Assembly (NCBI GenBank): GCA_027579435.1
Contig: JANBPK010000012.1
Coordinates: 1-64,000 of the forward strand
Length of the DNA stretch: 64,000 nt
Source: Candolleomyces eurysporus
Taxonomy: Eukaryota > Basidiomycota > Agaricomycetes > Agaricales > Psathyrellaceae
Reading direction: 5' to 3'
Shown here: positions 34,812-46,125 of the stretch, in pieces
Numbering within the stretch: the stretch's first letter is position 1
How the letters are laid out: the number at the start of each line of letters is the position of its first letter
Program-made: the position numbers and the translations under genes
Notes under the pieces: model-generated
Told to the model about the DNA's origin: nothing
Database searches by the model: none
The model's input: the letters and a program-made list of their open reading frames with translations, nothing else

Positions 34812-37459
34812 TTAGGCTCCTCGCGCCAAAATACTCCGTTTCAACCAGCCAATCGCTCGAAAAATATGATCAAGTATAGACGGGCAGGTTGACAATTGAA
34901 TTTCCTCTTCCTCCAGCCTCGCAATGCGGGCAAGATCTTCTTCTTGTCCCGTCGCGTCGAACCGCATCTCGAGGAGAGAAGTCAAAACGCCCGAGTATTC
35001 GACACGGTCCTGGTGTCCTGCGGGATAGTGAAAGGCAAGCAGTTCTTCGCAGTGAAAAATTGCCTCTTGAAGGTGGGGGAGTGTGTGGGTCCTGTTGTAC
35101 AAATCATGGAGGGAGATGGTAAGGGCTGTGAGCGACGATGCGCGATGTGGATGAGGGTGTGGTCGAAGTTCAAGGGCTTCACGATGCAGGGAAATACCCT
35201 CTTCAAGGTCAGCCACGGTTTGTGTTTGCTGATAATAGACCAGGAGTACGGTGCCGAGACTGTCGAGTGACCACGAGCGACCTGGATGAGGAGATGGGCA
35301 AAGTTCGAGTGCTTCACGATGGAGGGCAATGGACTCTTCAAGGTCAGCCATAGCAGCTGTGCGCAGATAGCGATCCCGGAGTGCGTTGCCGAGATTGTTA
35401 AGTGAAGCCGAGCGATGTGGATCAGGAGATGGTCGAAGGTCGACTGCTTCACGATACAGGGAAATGGCTTCCTCAACGTCAGTCTTGGTTCCTGACCGCC
35501 GATAACGCATCAGGAGTGCACTGCTGAGGGTGTTGAGGGACGACGAGCGATCCGGGTGAGGAAATGGTTGATGTTCGAGTGCGTCGCGACAAAGAGAAAT
35601 GGCCTCTTTAAGATCGGCCATAGTTCTGGTGTGCCGATAACGATCCATGAGTGTGCTGCCGAGTTTGTTGATTGAAATCGAGCGATATGGATGAGGTGAT
35701 GGATAAAGGTCGATCGCTTCACGATACAGGGAAATGGCCTCATCAAGGTTCACGAGAGACCTTGTAAGCCTGGCGCGACTATGGGTTACACTGGCACGTG
35801 CGTAGGTTAGCTCTGGGCTGCTGGCAGTGCCTGGGTGAAATCTGAGGGCTTCACGATACAGCTGGAGGGCAGAATCTAATTCTGTTAGTTCGAAGAGGCC
35901 TTCCCCCCGGGATGAATGAACCAATGGATATTGGAGGGCATATGCACCAGCTGGGTTGCATTCGCTTGGGAGTAAATCTGGCTTGCGTCGACGAAGTACG
36001 AGTTGAAATTCGAGCGCGCGGAGGAAGAGCCGGACATGATGGCGCGGATGTGCAAAGAATCGGCCCGATCGACTTTGTGTGGTAAGAAAGTCGCGGAGGG
36101 AGGTGTGGAAGAGTGTGACAGGTATATCGTCTGTCCCAGGAACCTGAATTATTGCTTGCAAGTTCACAAGGACGTCGACCACCTTGTAGGTGCTCATTCC
36201 AAGGAGTTCTGCAATTCCTGACGTCGGGAGTGGCTCCTCGAGAAGAGCGATTGTCGAGATGATGTCGAGGAAATGGGGGAGGTGTTCGGAGCGTGCAAAG
36301 GTCTGTGCGTAGAGCCCGTCGAGGCCGGGGTTCATTTTGAGGGCCAGAGGAAGACGATCCATGGGTGTAGTTGGGGAACCAGCTTCGACGGTCGACCGCA
36401 TGATGAATTTGAACACTGTCGATGCAAAGATGAACGATCCTCCAATATCATGATGCTTCACCAGCTTCTGTTTATGCCTGGGACGGGCCATTCTCCGTGT
36501 TCCGAAAGGTATGCACGAATAACAGGGTTCCGTCTCCTTTCGCTCTCAAACAGGACATCCAGGAAGGTGGTGATATCGTTGTCGGAACAATGATCCACAA
36601 GGCTCTCCAAACGAACCCCAGGAACGTTGAGGTGGGATTGGATGTGCTGCTCCACCCTGCTCGTGATGAATACGCGAAGAGGAATGAAAGGGTTCTCGTC
36701 GAAGAACGTGAGCATGCCTTCAATAAGGTCCTGAATCTCCTCCTTGTCCTTGCATTTGTCTAGGCCATCGATGACGATGAGGAATGGGTGATCTGCCAAC
36801 GATTCAATTGGGCCACGTTCCGTAGCTGCTTTGAACGGCGAATAAACTAAACGCTGCATTTGCATCGCCACTGAGGTACTAGGCACCGGGAAGTTCTTCA
36901 AACCTGGTTTAGCAGCCACAGCAGCCCGTATGAAAGGTGCCATTTCTGGAACAACCGCTGCCATGTCATTTGCCAGAGTGGGGGCAAGCCTCCATATCTT
37001 GCTCCTGTCGCCCGCATTCCGGAAGAAAAAGAAGCTCGCAACCGGTCTTCCCTGCCGCTCGGACCTGGTGCAAACCTCCTGGGATATGGCAGACTTGCCA
37101 CACCCTACATATCCATGCATCCAGAGAATATGAGGTTCATTGTCCTCCGAGATATTGCTGCTCGACCAGGTGGTGACATTCTTCACTACCTCGAGCCTCG
37201 TTCCCCGCGTACAAGCTGAATCCGGGGGCGATCGTTTGCGATCTCGAGTATGGGATGCATCGTCTATGGGCTGAAGGAGCTCACATAGGCCTGCGTTGCA
37301 ATGAGCTTGACCACGCCGATGACGAAGGTAGCTGAGAGTCGAATGCTTACCCTTATCTTTGGCGCTCACCTGCCCAGCGTGAAGATGAAACCCTCCTTCG
37401 ACTTGGTACGCGTTCAGCTGATCGATGTGGGTATTAAGCGATCCTTCTAATATGTTCAT
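34812..37459 (-). CDS. NACHT-TPR (NLR-like) protein with one frameshift
   Basis: STAND-type NTPase with a repeat sensor. Exon 1 37459-37351 (MNILEGSLNTHIDQLNAYQV), intron, exon 2 from 37290. Walker A HGYVGCGKSAISQE, then FFFFRNAGDRSKIWRLAPTL, Walker B PFLIVIDGLDKCKD (the usual DE is DK here) and sensor RVFITSRVEQHIQ. Near 36,478-36,490 one base is missing relative to paralogues: the upstream frame ends at GEWPVPGINRSW, while the next frame continues without gap into GGSFIFASTVFKFIM, a winged-helix-like region (LPTSGIAELLGMSTYKVVDV) and about seven 45-residue TPR-like repeats (for example DLEESIALHREALELCPSPH). The lesion lies in a short C run, so it may be a sequencing error; otherwise the gene makes a truncated NACHT protein. 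In fungi such NLR-like proteins mediate heterokaryon incompatibility or response to other organisms. Confidence 0.8.
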
Positions 37460-38596
37460 TGGATGAACTATGCAAAACTGTCAGTTCGGGAGCGTCACCG
37501 ATGCATCGAGGTGACAGGGCTGTACTCACTCCTCTGAATCGACTACAACGGGGCAGTTGTCCTTCCAGGAGCGGCTGCGGACAAGCTTTTTGGCTTGGTC
37601 TCCTCAGGATATCCGGATGACTACCGGGTATGAAAAGGACCTGCGACCACGAACGGAGGAGGGAGGGGGAAAGCAGGCAATGCGTCTACTTGCTGTGAAT
37701 ACCCTGGGACAGTCTTCCCGTAAATGACACGAAGAGAAGCACAAAAGTGACCCGGAGCGCGGATTTCATTCGTGATCGTCGGAGCGATGATGGTTACCCT
37801 GCCTCAATCGGGGCTGGCAAGATATCTTCAGCAGTTTGAAGCGATGCGGTGTTAGCAGGTAGTTATACCTAATTTGAGAACACACCGTGTTAGAAGAGCA
37901 CAGACAGGGGGATCTGACAAAAGCCAAAAAAACAGCACGATCTTTGGGGTGACTTCGAAGACGTCTCACCTCCTTACGGCTGGACAGACTGGTGCATACA
38001 CAGAATGTTCAGAATGAACCAGATTGTAGCATTCAAATCAATCACTGCATTTATCGTATTCCAGCTATAACATATTGTGCATGCATTCGAACCATATCTG
38101 CATTCACAGCTTGGGGANGGGGGGAGTTCTCGAGGTTGATGGCGTACTTAGTTGAAAAGAAAGAATAGACAAGAGAAATCATATACTGTGTTCGAGACAT
38201 AAAGGAAAGTCCCTTGAAGTTGAGCGCTGGCTGTTTGACAGTATCAAATCCCGGTCGCCAAAACTGGCAGGAGGGAAAATAGACCAAAGAAAGGATTTGC
38301 TACTCATGAGTTCTAGTCCCTGGCAAGGGCAAGCAGGCCGAGATACTCGGTGTCGGTGACTATTGCTAGAACAAGTTCGAGGCGACGTTAGCCCTCCGAT
38401 GCAAAGGGCTTTAGAAGAATATGGCTTGCGGGCAAGAATGGGTTTCCTTTCCGAAGCCAAGCGTGACAGTCGCGACTTGTCACGACACGTGCAGCGGCTG
38501 TCACGGATTGATTTGTTTTGGCGCACTGGTTGTTGAACGAAACGACCACACCATCTACCGGCTGCCGACACCTCACTCTCTCTCACGATATACGAC
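37460..38596. other. Intergenic, no gene recognised
   Basis: 5' flank of the NACHT-TPR gene (a possible untranslated or short upstream exon near 37,530, since a GCATAG acceptor sits just before the ATG) and promoter of the Sos7-like gene. The latter shows TCGCGA near 38470 and CACGTG near 38486. N at 38118 in a G run. Confidence 0.4.
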
Positions 38597-39791
38597 ATGT
38601 CGAGACAGTCTTTAGAACGAAACACCGAGCAGGATAAATACCTCGAGGCAGCCAACAGACTCAGAGCCCAATACGAGGCAGCCGACCTCCAGCTCAACCG
38701 ACACACGAAGGAGTTTGCGAGCTACAAATACGAGGATGACATCGCTACGGAGGGAGACGAAATCAGCCCAAAGGATCCAGCTATCGTCGCCGCCGACGTT
38801 GCAGCCCAGATTGTATGTCGGTGATCTGCTTTCTCCCTTTCAATGTTGATCTGAACGTCCTGGCTCCAGACGTTCTTGCGGAAGCTCAAGTTCCAATACT
38901 TGGAACAGAACGCCAAAGACAAATACGTCAAATCTATTGTTAGCGATATAGACGATGCGCCTATTGTCACTGCCGAGGACAACAAGGAACTAGCTGCGGT
39001 CAACGAAGAGAAGAAGGCGAAACTCAAGGTGGCGAAGGAGGGACTTGCAGAGGTTCAGCATAACATCCGGACGCTTGCACCTATGGTCGAGCAAGGTGCA
39101 TCTATTTACCTTCCATGCATTCGTGAATATGGCTCATCACCGACCCGCAGACTACACCAAAGTCAAGCAGGCCACCGAACGTGCTACCCTGCTCGCCCAA
39201 AAGATCCTCGACACCAGACTCGCGCTAATGCGCCTACGCCAAACCAACCCTCACCCACGCCTCACAATCCCCATGGCGGATCAGAAACTCATAGACCAGG
39301 TCGAAGAGATGCAGACACTCAGCGACGAGGTGGAGCTCTCCAAGAAGAGAACAAAAGCTGTCAAAGAGCAAGTCAAGACAGGCGCACTCGAGATCGAGAA
39401 ACTCCGAATCCAACAAGCTGAATCCGAGCGAGCAGTCCAAGCATTACAGCTAGAAGAGGACGACAACCGGCTCGTACCTCTATACGACTGGTACACCGCA
39501 TCCCTATCCCTTCACCAGTCTCTCCTTGGTCTAGAAGAATCGCACTCGGTTTCGGAGAACGAGTTGCAGCTGGTATATACAATAGGCGACTCGACACCGC
39601 CGATCCGGGTGTCGATATCGCTCATTTTCGTACCAGATACGAGGGAGTTGGGGGGTGTGGAGACGACTGGGTTTGATACCCTCGGCGTGGAGACGACAGA
39701 ATTGATTGAGGCTCATATCCAGTCGAATGATGTCCCTGGGCTTGTCGCTCTACTCCTATCGAGAGCTCGGGCGGCCGCCAATTCGGTATAG
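38597..39791 (+). CDS. Sos7-like kinetochore coiled-coil protein
   Basis: Exons 38597-38812, 38870-39095, 39151-39791 give 360 residues in phase. The signature block, ADVAAQI then TFLRKLKFQYLEQNAKDKYV, matches the Sos7-family N-terminal coiled coil, in which Sos7 pairs with the outer kinetochore scaffold Spc7/KNL1 (Zwint-like role). A long helical region follows (VDQVEEMQTLSDEVELSKKR, by eye), and the C-terminus is a compact alpha/beta part (LVPLYDWYTASLSLHQSLLG; VRVSISLIFVPDTRELGG-like), ending in a helix. The family assignment is by recall of the FLRKLKFxxLEQ pattern; other kinetochore coiled-coil proteins are possible. Confidence 0.68.
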
Positions 39792-40015
39792 ACTCGTTAT
39801 CTATTCATATGTTTCGTGTTATTGTATGTTCTTGCTTACTCCTGTATCTTTGGCTATCTGTAGGATATCATTGTATCGTTATGACATTCGCCTTCCACGG
39901 ACTTGGACACTGATGATGGCTGTCTGCGCATGATTGACATCGTTTGAACTCTAGTATGGTACGCAGCAAGTACATGCAGGTAAACTAACGACTACTTTTG
40001 AAGTTCGTAAATTAA

Positions 40016-40923
40016 TTAATTGAGATCCTCAAGCCAGGAGGCATCCTCGAAATCTCTCATCAAGAGCTCTTCCTCGTCCTCTTCAAACTCGCGAGCCTCC
40101 AGCTCCTCTCCATCGAAGTCGAACTCGCGTTCCTCAAGACCATCTTGTTCGTCTAAGAAAGAGCGTTCGTCCATCTCTCCAAAGGAACCGCCGAAGTCTC
40201 GTTCCTTGAGGGAATCGGCAGCGTCGAACGCCGCTCGTTCGACCAACTCTTCAAAGTCTCGTTGGAGGATGTTCATATCATCTTCCTCATCCAGAAACTC
40301 GCGTTTACCCTTCCCGCGTTTTTTCTGTTTGTTCTTTTTCTGTTTGGCCGGTTTGGGATTCTCGAACTTGATACCGTTCTTGAAATTCCTGTTGTTGTTG
40401 ATATCTTGCTGCGTCAAAGTCACCTCATCTCCGCCGCCGCCGCCAGCCCCTCCAAGGAACTCGTTTGCTTTCCTGTTTGATTCGAAAAAGAGAAGAACAT
40501 AAAATGAAACCCGTCAGTGACCTCCGTTCTTACAATTAATCGATTTATCGGCTGTATGGCGTGCTAAATCGACTGAACGGGTGGAAAGAAAGGGACCTCA
40601 CCCTGCTACTTTCGCTACCGTCCCAGCGTGCTTCACAGCGAACTGGGTAGCAGTCTTGAGGCCGCTTGTGACGGCGCCCAACCATGGCTCTCGATCCACG
40701 ATGTCTGCATAGTCGGGGCCAAATTCGCGTAAGATTAGGTCTTCGACGAGGTCTCGGACGGCAATTTCGTTGGCTCTGACGGTAGCGGGAAAGTAAGTTT
40801 GTATATTGGAGTATCGTGCCAGGCAGCTACAACGTACTCGTCATAGAAGCCGACGGGCTCAGCACGAGCTTTGAAGGCGGTTGCGGATAAGAGGAGGGCT
40901 GTCAGAACGTGGATAGCGACCAT
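40016..40923 (-). CDS. Secreted acidic protein with repeated R-[DE]-F motifs
   Basis: Exons (minus strand) 40923-40838, 40775-40602, 40472-40016 give 238 residues in phase; the first donor must be GTACGT, one base before the obvious codon boundary. MVAIHVLTALLLSATAFKAR is a signal peptide. The mature part has a helical segment (IAVRDLVEDLILREFGPDYA) and a short Gly run, then a Lys-rich block (KQKKNKQKKRGKGK) and a very acidic tail in which R-[DE]-F or close variants recur: LREFG, KREFL, QRDFE, ERDFG, ERSFL, EREFD, AREFE, MRDFE. The spacing is irregular (about 10-25 residues). One KR dibasic site precedes EFLDEED. No known enzyme motif; function unknown. Could be an effector-like or cell-wall protein, but that is speculation. 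Confidence 0.75.
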
Positions 40924-42081
40924 TGTTCCGTTGAAGTTCTATGGGTGGTGAAAAGTGGCAGTACAGAGGAAGGGGAGGAGGTATGAAGATGAGAAGATTC
41001 GAGTGGAGGCCAGCTCTAAAGAACATTTCTTCCCCTTTATACGACGTGCTTTATACACATCTCGAAATTTTGTGGGCGACGCAGCGGACTAGTCGGGAAT
41101 GTCATACTGACCGACGACTCCGTTTTGGGACTTATAAGGACCTACAATCAAGACGGGCGTCGGTTAGTATGATTGACAATCCATTTTAAATGATGAGCAC
41201 CGCGTGATGCGAGTTTCATGTTAATCATCGGTAGGAGCCATTGCTCGAGGCTACTGAGTCTCATCTGATTGAAGCCCAGTACCACCAACGACAGGGACCA
41301 ACAGATTAAGGCATTGGTCGGGTAGGCGTTGGGAAATAGGAGATTCAAGTATCTCTTTTGCACAGAGCGTTACGCTTCGTCTAAGAAAGGTCTGCACCGT
41401 TAAACGCCCTGGAGGACCTGCTGCACTCGGAAGGCGCCGCGAAATTGGGTCCCACAAACACAAACACCCCGCTTGCGCACGTGGATTGCTCCCGCCGTCC
41501 CGTGATCTCCGGGGTCTGTCTCCCGGGCCGTCGCCTGCTTCGTGGCCGCGCAGCTTTCTCCTCCCCTCTCGTTCACGACGACCGCACTTATATCATAGAT
41601 TGGACTGCATCCCCACTACGAGGCGACCTGAGGAGATGGACGCGTCAAGGTACCCCGAAAGGCCAGGTGCGTGTCCGGCGCTCTCAAACCACCTCGCGCA
41701 CTCACTGGACAAAATACAATGCTTCCGAATCTGCAGGTTCCGCGAGTTCGGATACGCGTGAGCATATGTTTGCCTATGAAATGGGGACAGGGCGCTGAAG
41801 CTACGGGCTTGGGTCAGGGTCTGGGCAGTATCCAAGGTCAACCGAGTCTTTCCAACGTGAGCATTTGGCTGGAGGCATATCGGACGACGCTAGAGCTGAT
41901 TCATTCGCAGCATTGCTTTCGGAGGAGGTACGAATGCATGTACGAATGCCTCATCAACAGTATGTCTAAATGATGCCTCGGACTTATTCAATATAAACTG
42001 AGCCACCCTCTAAACCAGGCCTGACCCAGCTTCTTCCAATGCATCTAGCAAGATCCAGAACTGCTAGGGAAATACCAAGGG
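40924..42081. other. Intergenic, no gene recognised
   Basis: About 1.15 kb between a minus-strand secreted protein gene and the plus-strand GH27 gene. ORFs around 41445-41973 (+) are overlapping in three frames and carry no recognisable motif; nothing is called. Confidence 0.35.
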
Positions 42082-44844
42082 ATGGATTCGTCAACTGGCC
42101 CGCGGCGATGCTCACCTTCAAGATTAGCGTTGGGCTTCTCAGGAACGATGTTGACTATGGCGTTTTTAATGTGGTTTTTCCAACCACAACCACACGTTAA
42201 GCCCGTGTACGAGGAGGAAACCTACGTCGATCGGTCGACGAATATTGGCAGATTGCCTTGTGAGTTTGTCGCCATGCAAGCGTACATTTCCAATAGATTC
42301 TCATTCACCCGTTTCTCTCTCTCGTCAATAGTCATGGGCTATAATAGTACGTACATCACTCTCTGCTGGGGCCGTGGCTTATGGTGAGACCTACTTAGCC
42401 TGGAATGCCTACGCTGTACGTCCCTGCCGTGATCCCTTAGGCATTAAACTCATCTTTGTCCTTAGTGTAACATCAACGAGACTGTTGTGCTCCAGAGCGC
42501 TCAGCTTATGAAATCTCTGGGTCTATCGGTAAGCTTCATGCGACAGCTTAATTGTCGGCACTCCTCTCACACACCCGTTCGCCAGGATGTTGGGTATCAG
42601 TACGTCGGCATCGACGACTGCTACTCCGAAAAACAGCGAAGCTCGGATGGGGACATAGTCGCCAGTAAGCTTGCATGTTTCTTTTGCAGGCTTCCGTTCA
42701 TCACACATCTTTGTAGGTAAAGAGCGATTTCCTTCAGGGATGAAAAAAGTAACAGATGAGATCCATTCATTGGGCCTGTAAGATACCCATATTGCCTTCC
42801 GATAGCGATATGCTAATTTATCTTTGTAGAAAGGCCGGAATCGTAAGCTGTTGTAGTGTTCGCATATGCACCTTCTCATGAGCGTCTGTCCAGTACAGCG
42901 ATTCCGGCTGGTTCACATGCCAGCTATACCCTGGATCTTACGGGAACGAGGAGAGGCAAGCTCTCTGTTCCTTGTACTGCTTGAGTTGACGCTAACCTGT
43001 CATGATACTTAGAGACGCCAAACTCTTCCAAGATTGGGGATTCGATCTACTAAAGTAAGCCTTCCAGTTCCTAGTCTTCTCAATCAGTGAGTCTAACGTT
43101 CTCCAATAGATACGATAACTGCGCCGGTATGCAATTCGTTGTAGCCTGTGCATCTCGCTGCTGACACTTCCTGCATTATCAAGTTCCTTTCGACTCCGTC
43201 ATCAAGGAGGGTATGGTAGGAAGTGAGTCGCCGAATGATTGAACNTTTTTTACGATCAACCTAACATCCAACTCACTCACCTCCAGAATTCACTCGAATG
43301 GCCAAGGCGCTCGCAAAAGCCGCGAAAGATGCCGGAAAACCTCAAATACTATTTTCCATCTGCCAATGGGGACGCGTACGTATCAGAGACTTTTCATGTG
43401 CGACGTATCCCTGTCTCACAAGAACGGAAACATATAGGAAGAGCCCTGGCTATGGGCCCGTCGGTTAGGCCATTCGTGGCGTGTGCGTATTTTCGTTAAT
43501 ACTTTCCCCCTGGATCAGTGCAACTTACTTTTCTGCTGTTTTTTGTAGACAACGGACGATATCAGTACGTTCGACGAGCGGCACTTCTTTGCATGAATAC
43601 TGATTCTTCCCCTGTCCGCCGATCTACTCGCAGACCCGAGCTGGGGTTCCATAACTGACCTTTTGAATCGGTATGTGCTCATGAAATTATTTTTTAGGAG
43701 CACTGGACTGACGTCTTGTTTCACTTTTCGTTACTAGGAACTCGTTCTATGCATGGGCGTCCGATTTTTATGGCCACAACGACATGGACATGGTGAGTCT
43801 TCTCTGTCTGCATTGGTCAGGCTGTATACGTTGGTTGTTAACCTTGATCTGTCTACTTCTTTAAGCTCGAAGTGTAAGCCCTAGGTCTTCTGTTTGTCTT
43901 CGTCGTTATTCATTCTATCTCCAGTGGAAATGGTCAACTCACATACGAGGAAGCAAAGTCCCATTTCACTGCTTGGGCTTTGATGAAGTCCCCCTTGGTC
44001 ATTGTACGTTCACGATTATCAATTCTCATCGCGATTCCTTTTATTCCGACCGACTACTGACATTTCCTTGCTCTGTCTGTTGGGAATCTTGTCGTTTAGG
44101 GAACTCATGTAAGCTAATTCTTGTTGGTCTCGATTCTTCCGCTCACGGTCCTTGATTGGTCTAGCTGCAAGGAGCTAGTCAAGAAACATTGGAGATCTTG
44201 AAGAACAGGGAGATTATTGCCATCAATCAAGACCCCGTCGTTGGGACATCAATTACACCGTTTAGGTGGGGGGTCAACGTACGTCGTCGTCCTTAGTTCA
44301 CTCCCCGTCATCAGTATGCTTTATCTAACTTGTGGTCAACACTTACAGCGGGACTGGACTTGGAATTGGACGCACCCTGCGCAATACTGGAGTGGGAAGT
44401 CGCAAAACGGGACTGTATTCATGCTCGTAAGTGAACCCCCTTGTTATATAAGCCGCACGGATAGATAAGTGCTAATGACAACCTCGCTAATTTGGTTTGT
44501 GTCCGATAGCTCAATACTCTCGACAAGCCCGCTGATATGACGTTCACTCTCACCGAATCGCCGTGGATCCGAGCTGGGAGACAATACTCCGTCCGAGTGA
44601 GTCTTCTTGCACACTGTCGTCCTCACGTTGTCTGTCCATGCTCATCTTGCCTTTCCCCTAGGATCTTTGGACACACACAGAAAACGGTACTACCGTCCGG
44701 AACTTCACAGCTCATGCTGTACCTCCTCATGGCGTCGTGGCGCTCCTGTTGAAGGATGCGGGAGATGAGCCTGAGGGGACTGAACCGCCTTGTGCGAGAC
44801 CCGAGTGGTGTATGAAGGAGGACGGGACGAGGATTGACCAGTGA
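42082..44844 (+). CDS. GH27 alpha-galactosidase, membrane-anchored form
   Basis: Retaining glycoside hydrolase removing terminal alpha-galactose. Over ten small exons. The start at 42082 gives MDSSTGPRRCSPSRLALGFS followed by a hydrophobic stretch (GTMLTMAFLMWFF), so a type II membrane anchor rather than a cleaved signal is likely. The GH27 core then runs in order: FMGYNTWNAY, SLGLSDVGYQYVGIDDCY, ERFPSGMKKVTDEIHSLGLK, AGIYSD, LFQDWGFDLLKYDNCA (nucleophile Asp in KYDNC), ILFSICQWGREEPW, SWRTTDDIS (acid/base Asp), YGHNDMDMLEVGNGQLTYEE, SHFTAWALMKSPLVIGT, EIIAINQDPVVG. The C-terminal beta domain has WTWNWTHPAQYWSG and ends ...KEDGTRIDQ at 44842-44844. Both catalytic Asp residues are present. An N at 43245 lies in an intron. 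Confidence 0.92.
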
Positions 44845-46125
44845 TACTTATTTGCCCTTGTTCGTCGTTGTATCTCTGTCTATCCGGGTCTCTCCGGATA
44901 GCCTTTCTTACAAGTTCTGCGTTGACGGCGGGTTCATAGACTCTGAAAAATACCCAGGCGGAAGCATATTTGCGTGGACGGGATGCTTTCCTCTTCTTGA
45001 TTTGCTCAAGGTAATATAGATGTTTGTCAATCCAGTTTTTGGGGGTTGGACTTTGATATGGTATTAGCGAGTTAGTCAATAAATGTATTCTTGCTCTTTT
45101 GTTCCATGAGAGTTTGTTGTACGAGGGCGGCGGCTCATCGTGGCCTGTTCGTTGGCAACCTTAAAAAAGCTTCAGCGGGCGTCTACTACGGGTTCGTTAC
45201 GGGGAGATTTGGTGAATTTCCTGAACAGTCCAGGGACCAGCGTCAATCAGGGACACGGTCACAAGATAACCAACGGACACTACAGGCTGAGGTTGGGGGT
45301 ATGCGGGAGACCCCGGCTCCTGTCCGCAAGCGAGCTATTGACTCTGTAGCATTCGATAAGTCCAGGGTGTTACAATCCGTACTTGATTTGGGGTTCGTCA
45401 TTGACCTGGACGTGTCCCGCCAGACCGGCCTTCTTCGAGTTTTACCTTCGTGACGTTCGTGGATTGCGTCCCTATCTTTGTAGGAGTGTCGTTGAGAGAT
45501 TCAAGATCCAGACTTCGCCAATGCTCTCTCCTCCTCCGTTATGGCCTTCTCATCGCCCTCTGCTTTCTCCAGCTGTCACGGTGTCCTGGTGCTAGTGATG
45601 GTGCATTAGTTCTCATCCACAAGAAGCGGTACGTAGGTTCTTCAATAATTCGTCTGGGCAGTGCCATTTCAGGGCGGCCCGGATGGGAGGTATGGGGTTG
45701 ACTATCGGGTCGGTGCTCTTGCTTCTGGCCTTCACGAACTACAAGTCTGCAGACGAACGACAGCACGTGTCCAACACCCTCTCAGTGCACCCCACCATCG
45801 AGCGTCTCGGAATTCCGTATTCCAATCCTTTCATAGTTGACGGGTTCGTGTAGACCCCTCTTTCCACGAGGTCGTTTCAGCCGGTACTATTTCAGACTGG
45901 GATCTCTCTCAACTGAGCCTGTGCACGCCCCCAAACCTGAGGCGCCGAATCCTCTGGAAACCGTTTCCGGGAAGCAGTTCCCAGGAGTTCAACAGCAATG
46001 TGTCTGCCATGAGGCAGCTGTAAGGTTGCCTCCCTCTCTTAGACTCTTCTGCTCCCACTCTTGCAGGCACCCTCCGCTCCTCCTGGCCACCCTCTTTGGA
46101 CCGGAAACACATCTGCACGGAGGTC
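44845..46125. other. Segment upstream of NACHT-TPR gene, partly duplicated at 54.4-54.9 kb
   Basis: No confident gene. From about 45,410 to 46,125 the sequence matches 54,395-54,908 with many substitutions and indels (for example CGTGTCCCGCCAGA at 45412 and 54398; GAGGCAGCTGTAAGGTTGCC at about 46010 and 54785). One stretch near 45500-45580 is hydrophobic (LLLRYGLLIALCFLQLS), so a decayed membrane-protein exon is possible. Confidence 0.5.

Noticed and set aside
44705..45079. 124-codon minus-strand frame overlapping the GH27 3' end
   Set aside because: Overlaps well-supported GH27 coding sequence and shows no family signal.
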